The translations under genes were made by a program, and so were the position numbers. The notes under the pieces are model-generated. The model was not told where the DNA came from. It did no database searches and worked only from the letters and a program-made list of their open reading frames with translations. A stretch of 32,767 nt of DNA, from assembly GCA_937893945.1 (NCBI GenBank), contig CALCTA010000030.1, positions 1 to 32,767 of the forward strand, in the 5' to 3' direction. The stretch comes from an uncultured Clostridia bacterium. Its GTDB lineage: Bacteria > Bacillota > Clostridia > Oscillospirales > CAG-272. Positions 6,842 through 14,332 of this stretch are shown here, piece by piece. Every line of letters begins with the position of its first letter. The first letter of the stretch is position 1.

Positions 6842-7575
6842 AAGACTTAAAGACAATCAGCAAGAAACAAAGGATAATAGGACATTGCCTGCCGTGTGCC
6901 GCTGTGGTGCTTGTTCCCGTTATTGATATATTGCTGTTTTGCTTAGTCGGGCAGGGCAACATTTTAAGCTACTACCAGCTTGCGATCCTTTGGTTTCTCA
7001 TTATATCTCCCTCGGCATTGGTGTTTTTATCTATATTCTCGCGTAATTTGGCGAAATATGATATTCGCTACGAGCTACTGTTACTTGCACTGTATAGCTC
7101 TCTTTCGGTCATAGCCTGCTTTATCGTTCGATCTGATACTATTGCGGTTCTGATGCTTGGCTTTTTGGTAGCGCTCAGAGCAGTCTCTCTAGCTTTGGTG
7201 TGCATTTGCAGAAAGAGAAAAATAACGGGATACTGCCTGCCGTGTGCCGTTATCATATTGATTCCTTTTTTTGATATACTATTACGATATGCTTTCTTGG
7301 GGCCTCTTGAAAAATATCCTGGGTTGGTAGCGATAATTGCAACTGTTTGGATACCGATATCTCCTTCACTGTTAATCCTTTCTGCTATATTTTCATATCG
7401 TATGGCGAGAACACATGCTATTTATGATGCTTTAATGGTGGTTATATATATTTTTCTCTCTTATTTGTTGTACACGATCTTTGTGCCCGACATGGCCCTT
7501 TTTATGAATTATTTACCTATTAAGGCAGCGTGCTTTGGCTTGACATACGTTATAACGAGATTGGTTAGAAAATAA
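6838..7575 (+). CDS. Membrane protein made of two tandem CLPC-containing halves
   Basis: This 245-residue protein is unrecognised. The halves are tandem copies: IIGHCLPCAAVVLVPVIDIL (about 12-31) and ITGYCLPCAVIILIPFFDIL (about 129-148) each start a hydrophobic unit of about 115 residues with three or four spans. Each half also has a later I-S-P-S-x-L...IFS(R/Y) segment related to the array module. The repeated Cys-Leu-Pro-Cys at a membrane edge could bind metal or be redox active; this is inference. The in-frame start at 6793 would lie inside the preceding gene, while the ATG at 6838 has AAAGGAG eight bases upstream and the ATGA overlap, so 6838 is preferred. It is followed by the terminator at 7619. 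Confidence 0.77.
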   Translation: MKDLKTISKKQRIIGHCLPCAAVVLVPVIDILLFCLVGQGNILSYYQLAILWFLIISPSALVFLSIFSRNLAKYDIRYELLLLALYSSLSVIACFIVRSDTIAVLMLGFLVALRAVSLALVCICRKRKITGYCLPCAVIILIPFFDILLRYAFLGPLEKYPGLVAIIATVWIPISPSLLILSAIFSYRMARTHAIYDALMVVIYIFLSYLLYTIFVPDMALFMNYLPIKAACFGLTYVITRLVRK

Positions 7576-7618
7576 TATAAGGTTTCCACTTAATCATACA
7601 ACAATTTGATATTCAACG

Positions 7619-7646
7619 CGCCGCCCACACGGGCGGCGTTTTTTTC
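7619..7646 (+). terminator. Rho-independent terminator
   Basis: Arms CGCCGCCC (7619-7626) and GGGCGGCG (7631-7638) enclose the loop ACAC and are followed by seven T. It closes the 6152-6838 operon, directly before cassette 4. Confidence 0.85.
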
Positions 7647-7656
7647 TGTTTACTCG

Positions 7657-7724
7657 ACGAATGAGCAGATTTACTCGACGAATGTGCAAGTCGGCTTGAC
7701 AGCGCAGGGCAGGGGTGGTATAAT
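7657..7724 (+). promoter_or_regulatory. LytTR-type repeat plus consensus promoter, cassette 4
   Basis: ACGAATGAGC (7657-7666) and ACGAATGTGC (7678-7687) start 21 bp apart. Here the whole 21-bp unit is almost perfectly duplicated, each copy starting TTTACTCGACGAATG. TTGACA (7696-7701), a 17-bp spacer and TATAAT (7719-7724) follow. This is the cleanest copy of the cassette, standing right after a strong terminator. Confidence 0.8.
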
Positions 7725-7752
7725 AAGGTAAAGATAAGAAAGGGAGGAGCTT

Positions 7753-8103
7753 ATGAAAAGCATTTTATTAGCACTTATCTCATTTGTGATCTGCTTTGCG
7801 CTTGAGATGTTTATTATGGTGCAGAAGGATATATTTATCGCCATAGGGCTTATAGCGTTTTGGTTTGTTATCTTAGTGCCTGTGCTGTCCTTTCTCTACT
7901 CCCGAAGAGCGTTGTCTGGTGTCAGAAGAAAGTGGCTGTACGCCCTTTGGCACGCGTTTGTAGTAGCACTGTCCTACGCCGCTCCGCTCTGTATGGAGCT
8001 TGAGACCTACCCTATTGCGCTTGTGATCTTCGTCTGGGCGTTTGGTTGGGGCGCTCTCGGGTTGATACCGAGGCGCAAAAGCAGGGAAACAGAGAGCGAA
8101 TAA
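7753..8103 (+). CDS. Small membrane protein, paralogue of the C-terminal part of the 8138 gene
   Basis: This 116-residue protein has about four membrane segments and a charged tail (RRKSRETESE). It aligns along its length with residues 267-387 of the next protein: SILLALISFVIC versus RILLPLISCLIC, and VWAFGWGALGLIP versus AWAFGWGALGLIP. A decayed third copy is at 3149-3335. GGGAGGAG precedes the ATG, 29 bases after the cassette 4 -10 box. The family is not recognised. The conserved end W-A-F-G-W-G-A-L-G-L-I-P is the best signature for a search. Confidence 0.8.
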   Translation: MKSILLALISFVICFALEMFIMVQKDIFIAIGLIAFWFVILVPVLSFLYSRRALSGVRRKWLYALWHAFVVALSYAAPLCMELETYPIALVIFVWAFGWGALGLIPRRKSRETESE

Positions 8104-8137
8104 TATACGTCTGTAAAGATTTGAAAGGGGGATGACA

Positions 8138-9301
8138 ATGAACAACAGAAGAGGGTACTTGCGCCTCGGAATACATCTGTCGGTGATATGTGCTATATAC
8201 CTTACTGCTTTGCTGTTTGATAATTCTATGGGATACCAGCAGCTATCTTTTTCGGTTTTGTACACATTGATCCCCGTATTTTGTATATGGCACGGGGTGG
8301 AGGCGTACTTTGGCACGCATAACGTGATATTTTCAACCTTAGAGGTATTGGCTTTCGGTATTGTCGGCACTTGTCTTTTGCTGATATTCGGTCAGCCTCA
8401 GGATATTCTGCCACTTCTTGCCTTGGTTGCTATACTTCCGATCCTGAGCTTTTTTATCAGCAAGTTTCTCGACAAGAGGTTGTCCGTGAACGCCTTAAGA
8501 ACAACAAGGCTCGCGCTGTCTTACGTAGGCATAGCGCTATTTGCTTTTGCTTTAGCTATCGGGCTTGAAAAAAGCGTCTCCATGACCGAAGCCCACAACG
8601 ATATGGCAGGTATCGCGTATCTTATTTTATTTATTCCCGTCGGATCATGTCTGATGGGTGCGATAAGCTTCAGATGGACTAAGCACCCCTTGGCTTCGAC
8701 GGTGGTCTTCTTTTTCGGCGCTTTCGTTGGATGGCTTTTGCCGGCATCCGAACCGATTCAATACGAGAGCTTTACTTACGCTTTGATTTTTGCTTTTGCT
8801 ATGACTGTAATTTTCTTATATCCCACGGTAATGATGTGGATAGTCTATATAGTTATACAAGCTATAAAAAAATCCTTTAAGGCAAATCCGCAAGAAGAAT
8901 TTGCGGTTGAGGAAAAAGAGAAGAAGGGAATAGCAGTGAAAAGAATTTTATTGCCGCTTATCTCTTGCCTTATCTGCCTTGCCCTTGCCCTGCTTGCTTT
9001 GGCTCAAAAAGAAGAATTTCAACGCTTGGTGCTGCTTGCATTCGAGTTTATTATCGTAGTTCCGTTTATCTCTTATCAATATTCCCACAGAAATTTGTTG
9101 GGTGTGAGAAAAAATTGGCGCTATATTTTTGGAAATGCGTTATTGGTGGTTCTGGCTTGCACGCCTTTGATCTTTATTGACCTTGAAGTTATTGCAGTTG
9201 TTACCGTTATACTTGTCCCCACTCTCTTCGCTTGGGCGTTCGGTTGGGGCGCTCTCGGGTTGATACCTACCTACAAAATAGAGAAAACAGAGAACGAATG
9301 A
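8138..9301 (+). CDS. Fused membrane protein: 2326-type domain plus 7753-type domain
   Basis: In this 387-residue protein, residues 1-240 are a paralogue of the 249-residue protein at 2326, with about seven spans and the module GAISFRWTKHPL at about 180-191. Residues 267-387 are a paralogue of the 116-residue protein at 7753. They are joined by an acidic/basic linker (QEEFAVEEKEKKG). At the joint the DNA reads AAGAAGGGAATAGCAGTG, which looks like an old ribosome binding site and start (GTG 8936), so the fusion may come from loss of a stop codon, and internal initiation is possible. An earlier ATG at 8132 touches the AAAGGGGG; the ATG at 8138 is six bases away and is preferred. It is probably co-transcribed with 7753 from cassette 4. 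Confidence 0.8.
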   Translation: MNNRRGYLRLGIHLSVICAIYLTALLFDNSMGYQQLSFSVLYTLIPVFCIWHGVEAYFGTHNVIFSTLEVLAFGIVGTCLLLIFGQPQDILPLLALVAILPILSFFISKFLDKRLSVNALRTTRLALSYVGIALFAFALAIGLEKSVSMTEAHNDMAGIAYLILFIPVGSCLMGAISFRWTKHPLASTVVFFFGAFVGWLLPASEPIQYESFTYALIFAFAMTVIFLYPTVMMWIVYIVIQAIKKSFKANPQEEFAVEEKEKKGIAVKRILLPLISCLICLALALLALAQKEEFQRLVLLAFEFIIVVPFISYQYSHRNLLGVRKNWRYIFGNALLVVLACTPLIFIDLEVIAVVTVILVPTLFAWAFGWGALGLIPTYKIEKTENE

Positions 9302-9335
9302 TACGTGTCTGTAAAGACTTGAAAGGAGAACGAAA

Positions 9336-10256
9336 ATGAAAATGAAAAAGCTTTTGTCTGTCTTAATTTGCTTAATAATGATGATCTCGCTTGCTTCCTG
9401 TCAGGGCGGCAACGATAAGGAAACCGAAGCGCCCTCTGTTGCGCCTACCGATGCGCCTACCGATGCGCCGACCGATGCGCCGACAGAGAAGCCTACCGAA
9501 GCGCCCGAAGAAGAGATGGAGGGCGGACTTTATCAGATATTCAAGGAGTATGACGGAGTTGACTTCTTTTATGAGGAATACGTAGCAAAGCTTAAAGAAA
9601 AGGACGGCGTTTCAGTCCTTGAACTGCCTATTGAGAACACGCCCGAGAAGGAATACTATGCGTTTATAAGCCTTGACGGAGTGCATATAGCCTTTAACGT
9701 ATTTGCGACGCTTGAGGATTCCAAGTCCTACTACGAAAACGAAATGAGCAATTTGAATTTGGCGCTCGTCAACAAGTGCTCTATGCTCAGAGTGGGAACT
9801 GTGTGTATGAGTATCATCCCCATAAGCGCGGAGAGCTCTGCTGCGCTTCTTGACGTAATGAAGGACGTCGGACTTGAAGGTGTTAAGCCCGTTGCTCTTA
9901 ACGAAAAGCTGTCGTGGGATTTTGCAAACACCGACAAGACTCCCGAAGAAATCAAAGCTACACTTACTTCTCTCGGATATTCGGCTTATGAAAGAGTGTC
10001 GGGCGAAGAAAGAGTTATTAATATCGTTTCTGCCGACGGTCGCGAGTATATGAATCTCACCGTGCTGCCCGTAGGAATGGTCGAGAAAGATGCTTTTTGC
10101 GGCAACCTTGAGGACTACGAGGAGTATCTTAACTCGACGGGGCTTCTCGGCGGAAATGAGAGATTCATATTCTCATACAGCGAGACAAGCGGATACGCTA
10201 TGCTTCTTGCGAGCAACACGGCAGCCGACGAGCATTGGGAGAAGATTAGCAAGTAA
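9336..10256 (+). CDS. Secreted lipoprotein with proline-threonine linker
   Basis: This is a 306-residue protein. The signal peptide (1-22) ends in a lipobox LASC with Cys23 as the lipid anchor (numbering from ATG 9336; a second ATG lies two codons in). Residues 36-51 are a low-complexity linker of PTDA repeats encoded by 12-bp tandem units, a usual cell-wall-spanning spacer. The remaining 250 residues form an acidic soluble domain with no recognised family. The domain has two similar-looking parts, with EYYAFISLDGVHIAFNVF near 110 and EYMNLTVLPVG near 235. AAAGGAG precedes the start. The 34 bases before it resemble those before 8138, so this gene is probably part of the same cassette 4 transcript and makes an extracytoplasmic partner for the membrane proteins. 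Confidence 0.8.
   Translation: MKMKKLLSVLICLIMMISLASCQGGNDKETEAPSVAPTDAPTDAPTDAPTEKPTEAPEEEMEGGLYQIFKEYDGVDFFYEEYVAKLKEKDGVSVLELPIENTPEKEYYAFISLDGVHIAFNVFATLEDSKSYYENEMSNLNLALVNKCSMLRVGTVCMSIIPISAESSAALLDVMKDVGLEGVKPVALNEKLSWDFANTDKTPEEIKATLTSLGYSAYERVSGEERVINIVSADGREYMNLTVLPVGMVEKDAFCGNLEDYEEYLNSTGLLGGNERFIFSYSETSGYAMLLASNTAADEHWEKISK
9440..9487 (+). repeat. 12-bp tandem repeat coding for the PTDA linker
   Basis: Four head-to-tail units of the type GCGCCTACCGAT are present, the last one degenerate. They encode the Pro-Thr-Asp-Ala linker of the lipoprotein. Length variation between strains is likely. Confidence 0.8.
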
Positions 10257-10291
10257 CAGATTCATAGCTAAAAACGAAAAGGAGCTTTATC

Positions 10292-10675
10292 ATGCGTGAA
10301 AAATTAAAGTATCTTTTTATGCTTGTGATATTGATACCGCTCTCGTTCTGCATTATAATGATGCATAGCGGAAGCAAGGATCTCTCAATGATACCTTTGG
10401 TGCTCGCGGTGATGTTTGCAGCTCCCATGATCTGCGGCTGTCTTGCCTATTGCTTTACGAAAAGAATAATAATTCCGAGCACTATCTTTTTCTTTTGGAT
10501 CACGGCATTGGAGCTTTTTATCTACGCGCACGAGCTTTCTGATCTTCTGATGGTGCTTTTGAGGTCTGCATACACCTCTTTACTTATGACAGTCCCGTTT
10601 ATAATAGCCGCTCTGCTGACTAAAGGTATTTCAAGGGTTATGCGAAAGCTCAATAGTCCTGATCGTAACGATTAG
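10292..10675 (+). CDS. Small membrane protein with one array module
   Basis: This 127-residue protein has about four membrane segments and the module GCLAYCFTKRIIIP (about 49-62), closely like those in the 3478 and 5074 proteins. It ends with a basic tail (RVMRKLNSPDRND). AAAAGGAG is 7 bases before the ATG. Only 35 bases separate it from the lipoprotein gene and 17 from the next gene, so it is internal to an operon. No family or function is recognised. Confidence 0.72.
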   Translation: MREKLKYLFMLVILIPLSFCIIMMHSGSKDLSMIPLVLAVMFAAPMICGCLAYCFTKRIIIPSTIFFFWITALELFIYAHELSDLLMVLLRSAYTSLLMTVPFIIAALLTKGISRVMRKLNSPDRND

Positions 10676-10692
10676 ATTTTTTGGAGGGAGAT

Positions 10693-11427
10693 ATGAGAAT
10701 AAAAACCTTTCTGAAATATTTGTGCCTGTGTATAGGTGCTGTAATGGCGTATGCTGCTGTGATCGCCGTATCTTTGTTATTGGGAATGGCGGGAGGTATG
10801 ATTTTTTTGATATGTACTCCAATACTGTCTTTTTGGTATGGAGTTGTATCATATAATCTGACGAAAAAAGTTATCATTCCGTTTTTGCTTATATATATAT
10901 TTACCGGTTCATTTTTGTCTCTAAACTGGACATATATTTCGTTGTTCGCGCTTATATACCCTTGTATAAAATTATTAGCTCGCGGTTTTAGCAAAATTAC
11001 AGCAAGAATAAAAGAAGGAAAATTCGAATTTATCAAGCAGAATAGCGATATATGCATTATTTTCGCTTTGATTATCTTGGCGTTTGTTTGCCGCGTGTGT
11101 GGTTTTGAATTTACAAATAAAAGTTCTAGTATAAGGACTGTATTATCTACACATCTGCTTGGATATACGCCATACCTTTGCGCTTGGTTTGGGTATTCCT
11201 TACTTAAAGCAGAGAGAAAAAGATCGATCATAGCTTTTTCGTTTGTCTCTGTGAATTTATTGCTTTATGTGATAGAATTTATAATTTACGGAAGAAAGTA
11301 TATGCTTTTAGGAGAATTCTGCAACTGGATGATAGTGATTGTTCTTGCGGAATTTGCCATTTGTCTTGTTTCTTATGTTGTTGCTAAAAGAAGATTATTC
11401 AAAATAACTCCACACGAAGCACAGTAG
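10693..11427 (+). CDS. Membrane protein with two array modules, paralogue of the 5074 gene
   Basis: This 244-residue protein has about eight membrane segments in two halves. The first half has YGVVSYNLTKKVIIP (about 49-63). The second has the weaker FGYSLLKAERKRSII (about 170-184), where the motif has lost its T and P. It begins MRIKTFLKYLCLC, against MRIKNFLKYLCLC in the 5074 gene. An upstream TTG at 10681 is part of the ribosome binding site TTGGAGGGAG; the ATG at 10693 is preferred. It is the last gene of the array and is followed by the GC-rich terminator at 11439. Confidence 0.77.
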   Translation: MRIKTFLKYLCLCIGAVMAYAAVIAVSLLLGMAGGMIFLICTPILSFWYGVVSYNLTKKVIIPFLLIYIFTGSFLSLNWTYISLFALIYPCIKLLARGFSKITARIKEGKFEFIKQNSDICIIFALIILAFVCRVCGFEFTNKSSSIRTVLSTHLLGYTPYLCAWFGYSLLKAERKRSIIAFSFVSVNLLLYVIEFIIYGRKYMLLGEFCNWMIVIVLAEFAICLVSYVVAKRRLFKITPHEAQ

Positions 11428-11438
11428 TATTACTAATT

Positions 11439-11472
11439 ACGCGCCGCGGTTGCATAACCGCGGCGCGTTTTT
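11439..11472 (+). terminator. Rho-independent terminator ending the membrane-gene array
   Basis: The 13-bp arms ACGCGCCGCGGTT (11439-11451) and AACCGCGGCGCGT (11456-11468) enclose the loop GCAT and are followed by five T. It is the third copy of the hairpin seen at 3945 and 5868, and the best terminator of the three. Confidence 0.85.
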
Positions 11473-11496
11473 ATATGCACAAATAATTTTTATTCC

Positions 11497-11526
11497 TTGA
11501 CAAGAGGGGCTTAAAAATGTTATACT
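11497..11526 (+). promoter_or_regulatory. polA promoter
   Basis: TTGACA (11497-11502), an 18-bp spacer and TATACT (11521-11526) lie about 50 bp before the polA start. It has no LytTR-type repeats, which marks the end of the array. Confidence 0.7.
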
Positions 11527-11575
11527 AATATGGGAGTTTATGTGTATTCATATTTGACGCTCCCTTGGAGGAAAA

Positions 11576-14113
11576 ATGAAAAAGCTGCTTGTTATTGACG
11601 GTAACAGTATTCTCAACAGAGCATTTTACGGTATCAGACTGCTCACCAACAAGGACGGTCTTTATACCAATGCAATATACGGAATGGCGAATATTATAGA
11701 GCGCCATATCTCTCATCTCTCGCCCGACTATTGCGCGGTGGCGTTTGACCTCAAGGCGCCCACCTTCAGACACAAGATGTACGACGGATACAAGGCGCAG
11801 AGAAAGGGAATGCCCGAGGAGCTTGCGGTACAGCTCCCGTACGCCAAGGACTGTATGGATAAGATGGGCTGTCGCGTGCTCTCTCTTGAGGGCTACGAGG
11901 CTGACGATATTCTCGGCACGCTCGCTAAGGAAGCAGAGCGCGAGGGTGTTGCGGCATATCTGCTCACGGGCGACCGCGATTCGCTCCAGCTTATAAGCGA
12001 CACGACGCACGTTCTCCTTGCAAAGACCAAGGAAACGCTTGATATGGGCAAGGGAGAATTCTTTGAGGCCTACGGCGTTTCTCCCGAGCAGTTCGTTGAC
12101 GTAAAGGCGCTTATGGGCGACTCGTCTGACAACATCCCCGGAGTTGCGGGCATAGGCGAGAAGACTGCGCTCAAGCTGATAGCCGAATACGGAAGTCTTG
12201 ACGGACTTTATTCCGCACTTGAGGGCGCGAAGCTCTCTCCCTCTGTCAAGCAGAAGCTTTCTGACGGCAAGAGAATGGCGTATATCTCGCAGACGCTCGC
12301 GCGCATCAACTGCGACGTACCGCTCGGTCTTAGCCTTGAGGACTGCGCATACAACGGAATGAAGCGAGAGGAGCTGTACGAGCTTTTCGTAGAGCTTGAT
12401 TTTCTTGCGCTCGTCAAGAGATTTGGCCTTGAGGACTGCGGCTCGCAAGCCGCGTCCAAAGCGCCCGACGCTCAGCATTCGGAGAGCGTTCAGAGCAGCG
12501 CGGGAGACCTCAAGTCTCTCTCCGAGAGCCTTCGCGGAAAGCGCGTGGCTCTTAGCATAGGAGAGGACGGCAAGCTGTCGGTATTTGACGGTGAGAAGCG
12601 TTATCTCTGTGAGTGCGTCGGCTGTCTTTCCGCATTTCTTGAGAGCACAGACGTGGCTATCCACGATTCCAAGAAGCTATATAAATTTATCAAGAGTGCA
12701 GGACTTGACGTAAAGACAAATATATTTGACACTATGCTTGCCGCATACGTCATCGACTCTACTCAAGGGGATTTTTCTCTCCAAAAGCTCGCGCTCTCTT
12801 ATCTCGGCGCGACTATTGACGAAAATTACACACCCGAGATGGCGGTATATGACCTGCGCCCTATCCTTGAAGCAAAGATAGACGAGATGAACTGCCACTC
12901 GCTGCTTTACGATATAGAGCTGCCCCTCGCGAGAGTCCTTGCAGATATGGAGCTTGCGGGTTTTAAGATAGACGTGGAGGGCGTTGCTCTTTACGGTGAG
13001 AAGCTCTCGGAAATGGCAGAGGCACTCAAGGAGAGGATATACACCTACGCGGGTGAGGAATTCAACATCGGCTCGCCCAAGCAGCTCGGCGAGGTGCTGT
13101 TTGAGAAGATGAATCTGCCAAAGTCTAGAAAGACCAAGACGGGATATTCGACCGATGCCGAAACTCTCCAGAAGCTCGCACCCTATCACCCTATAATAGA
13201 GGATATCCTTGACTACAGACAGGTTACAAAGCTGAAATCCACCTATGCCGACGGTCTTGCCAAGGCGGCAGACGGGCAGGGAAGAGTGCATAGCGTGTTC
13301 AATCAGACGGGTACGGCTACGGGCAGACTTTCGTCGTCCGAGCCTAATTTGCAGAACATCCCCGTCCGCACAGAGCTTGGCAGGATATTCAGAAAATATT
13401 TCGTTCCCAAGAGCGATGACTACGTGCTTATAGATGCCGACTACTCGCAGATAGAGCTGAGAATACTCGCGCATATCTCGGGCGACGAGAATATGATAAG
13501 CGCCTTTCTTTCGGGCGAGGATATTCACACTATGACAGCCTCGCGTGTGTTCGAGGTGCCGCCCGAGGCAGTTACTCCCGAGCTTCGCAAGCGAGCAAAG
13601 GCTGTAAACTTCGGCATACTCTACGGCATGGGTGAATACTCTCTTTCTGAGGACCTCGGAATATCTATAGCTCAGGCGAAGAAGTATATCCAAAGCTATC
13701 TCGCGGGTTTCCCCGCTATCAGCGCGTACCTCGACTCTATCAAGGAGCAAGCAAGGCGCGACGGATTCGTTACGACTATGCTCGGCAGGCAGAGAAGGAT
13801 AGCTGAGCTTGCGTCCTCTAATAAAAATCTCCAGCATTTCGGCGAGAGAGTGGCTATGAACAGCCCTATTCAGGGAAGCGCGGCGGATATTATCAAGATA
13901 GCGATGATAAAGGTGTCTGATGCGCTCAGAGATAGCGGAATAGACGCGCGACTTATTCTTCAGGTGCACGACGAGCTTCTTATCGAGGCACACAAGGACG
14001 TCGCGGATAAGGCTTATGACATCCTCGTAAACTCAATGGAGAGGTGCATCAGCCTCAGCGTTCCGCTCGACGTTGACGCCCATATAGGAAGTAATTGGTT
14101 TGACGCAAAATAA
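11576..14113 (+). CDS. polA: DNA polymerase I
   Basis: This 845-residue family A polymerase serves repair and Okazaki fragment processing. The 5'-3' exonuclease/flap domain (1-290) has GYEADDILGTL (106-116), TGDRDSLQL (131-139) and MGDSSDNIPG (180-189). The middle domain (about 300-460) has the fold but its first motif reads VALSIGEDGKLSVF, without the Asp-x-Glu of proofreading enzymes, so 3'-5' exonuclease activity is probably lost. The polymerase domain has motif A DADYSQIELR (620-629, catalytic Asp622), motif B RKRAKAVNFGILYG (671-684) and motif C QVHDELLIE (796-804, catalytic Asp799). The length is close to that of other Firmicutes PolA proteins. TTGGAGG lies before the ATG. It is a single-gene unit with its own promoter. 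Confidence 0.97.
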   Translation: MKKLLVIDGNSILNRAFYGIRLLTNKDGLYTNAIYGMANIIERHISHLSPDYCAVAFDLKAPTFRHKMYDGYKAQRKGMPEELAVQLPYAKDCMDKMGCRVLSLEGYEADDILGTLAKEAEREGVAAYLLTGDRDSLQLISDTTHVLLAKTKETLDMGKGEFFEAYGVSPEQFVDVKALMGDSSDNIPGVAGIGEKTALKLIAEYGSLDGLYSALEGAKLSPSVKQKLSDGKRMAYISQTLARINCDVPLGLSLEDCAYNGMKREELYELFVELDFLALVKRFGLEDCGSQAASKAPDAQHSESVQSSAGDLKSLSESLRGKRVALSIGEDGKLSVFDGEKRYLCECVGCLSAFLESTDVAIHDSKKLYKFIKSAGLDVKTNIFDTMLAAYVIDSTQGDFSLQKLALSYLGATIDENYTPEMAVYDLRPILEAKIDEMNCHSLLYDIELPLARVLADMELAGFKIDVEGVALYGEKLSEMAEALKERIYTYAGEEFNIGSPKQLGEVLFEKMNLPKSRKTKTGYSTDAETLQKLAPYHPIIEDILDYRQVTKLKSTYADGLAKAADGQGRVHSVFNQTGTATGRLSSSEPNLQNIPVRTELGRIFRKYFVPKSDDYVLIDADYSQIELRILAHISGDENMISAFLSGEDIHTMTASRVFEVPPEAVTPELRKRAKAVNFGILYGMGEYSLSEDLGISIAQAKKYIQSYLAGFPAISAYLDSIKEQARRDGFVTTMLGRQRRIAELASSNKNLQHFGERVAMNSPIQGSAADIIKIAMIKVSDALRDSGIDARLILQVHDELLIEAHKDVADKAYDILVNSMERCISLSVPLDVDAHIGSNWFDAK

Positions 14114-14228
14114 TTAACAAAATATTTACAATTACAGTTTAAATCCAAAATGTGTAAACCAAAAGCGACTTTTAAGCAGAATATGTGAAAAAAATCACGA
14201 ATTTACAGAACAAATTGCGAAAAAGCTA

Positions 14229-14257
14229 TGGACATTTTGAATGATTTATAGTATAAT
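14229..14257 (+). promoter_or_regulatory. Promoter of the hydrogenase gene cluster
   Basis: TGGACA (14229-14234), a 17-bp spacer and TATAAT (14252-14257) lie 75 bp before the first gene. The rest of the 219-bp gap after polA is AT-rich, with no clear terminator seen. Confidence 0.65.
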
Positions 14258-14332
14258 GTTAGAGTATTGTGAAGCAGTATGGCTTTTGACTTTGAGAGAG
14301 CCGCATTCTTACGCTAAGGAAGGTAGAAAACA

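Noticed and set aside
9440..9487. Short tandem repeats that could suggest a CRISPR-like array
   Set aside because: They are 12-bp head-to-tail codon repeats without spacers, in frame in a lipoprotein linker.
11525..13993. Two long minus-strand frames opposite polA (379 and 438 codons)
   Set aside because: Same antisense effect. The plus-strand polymerase has all its motifs, and the antisense products show none and have no ribosome binding sites.
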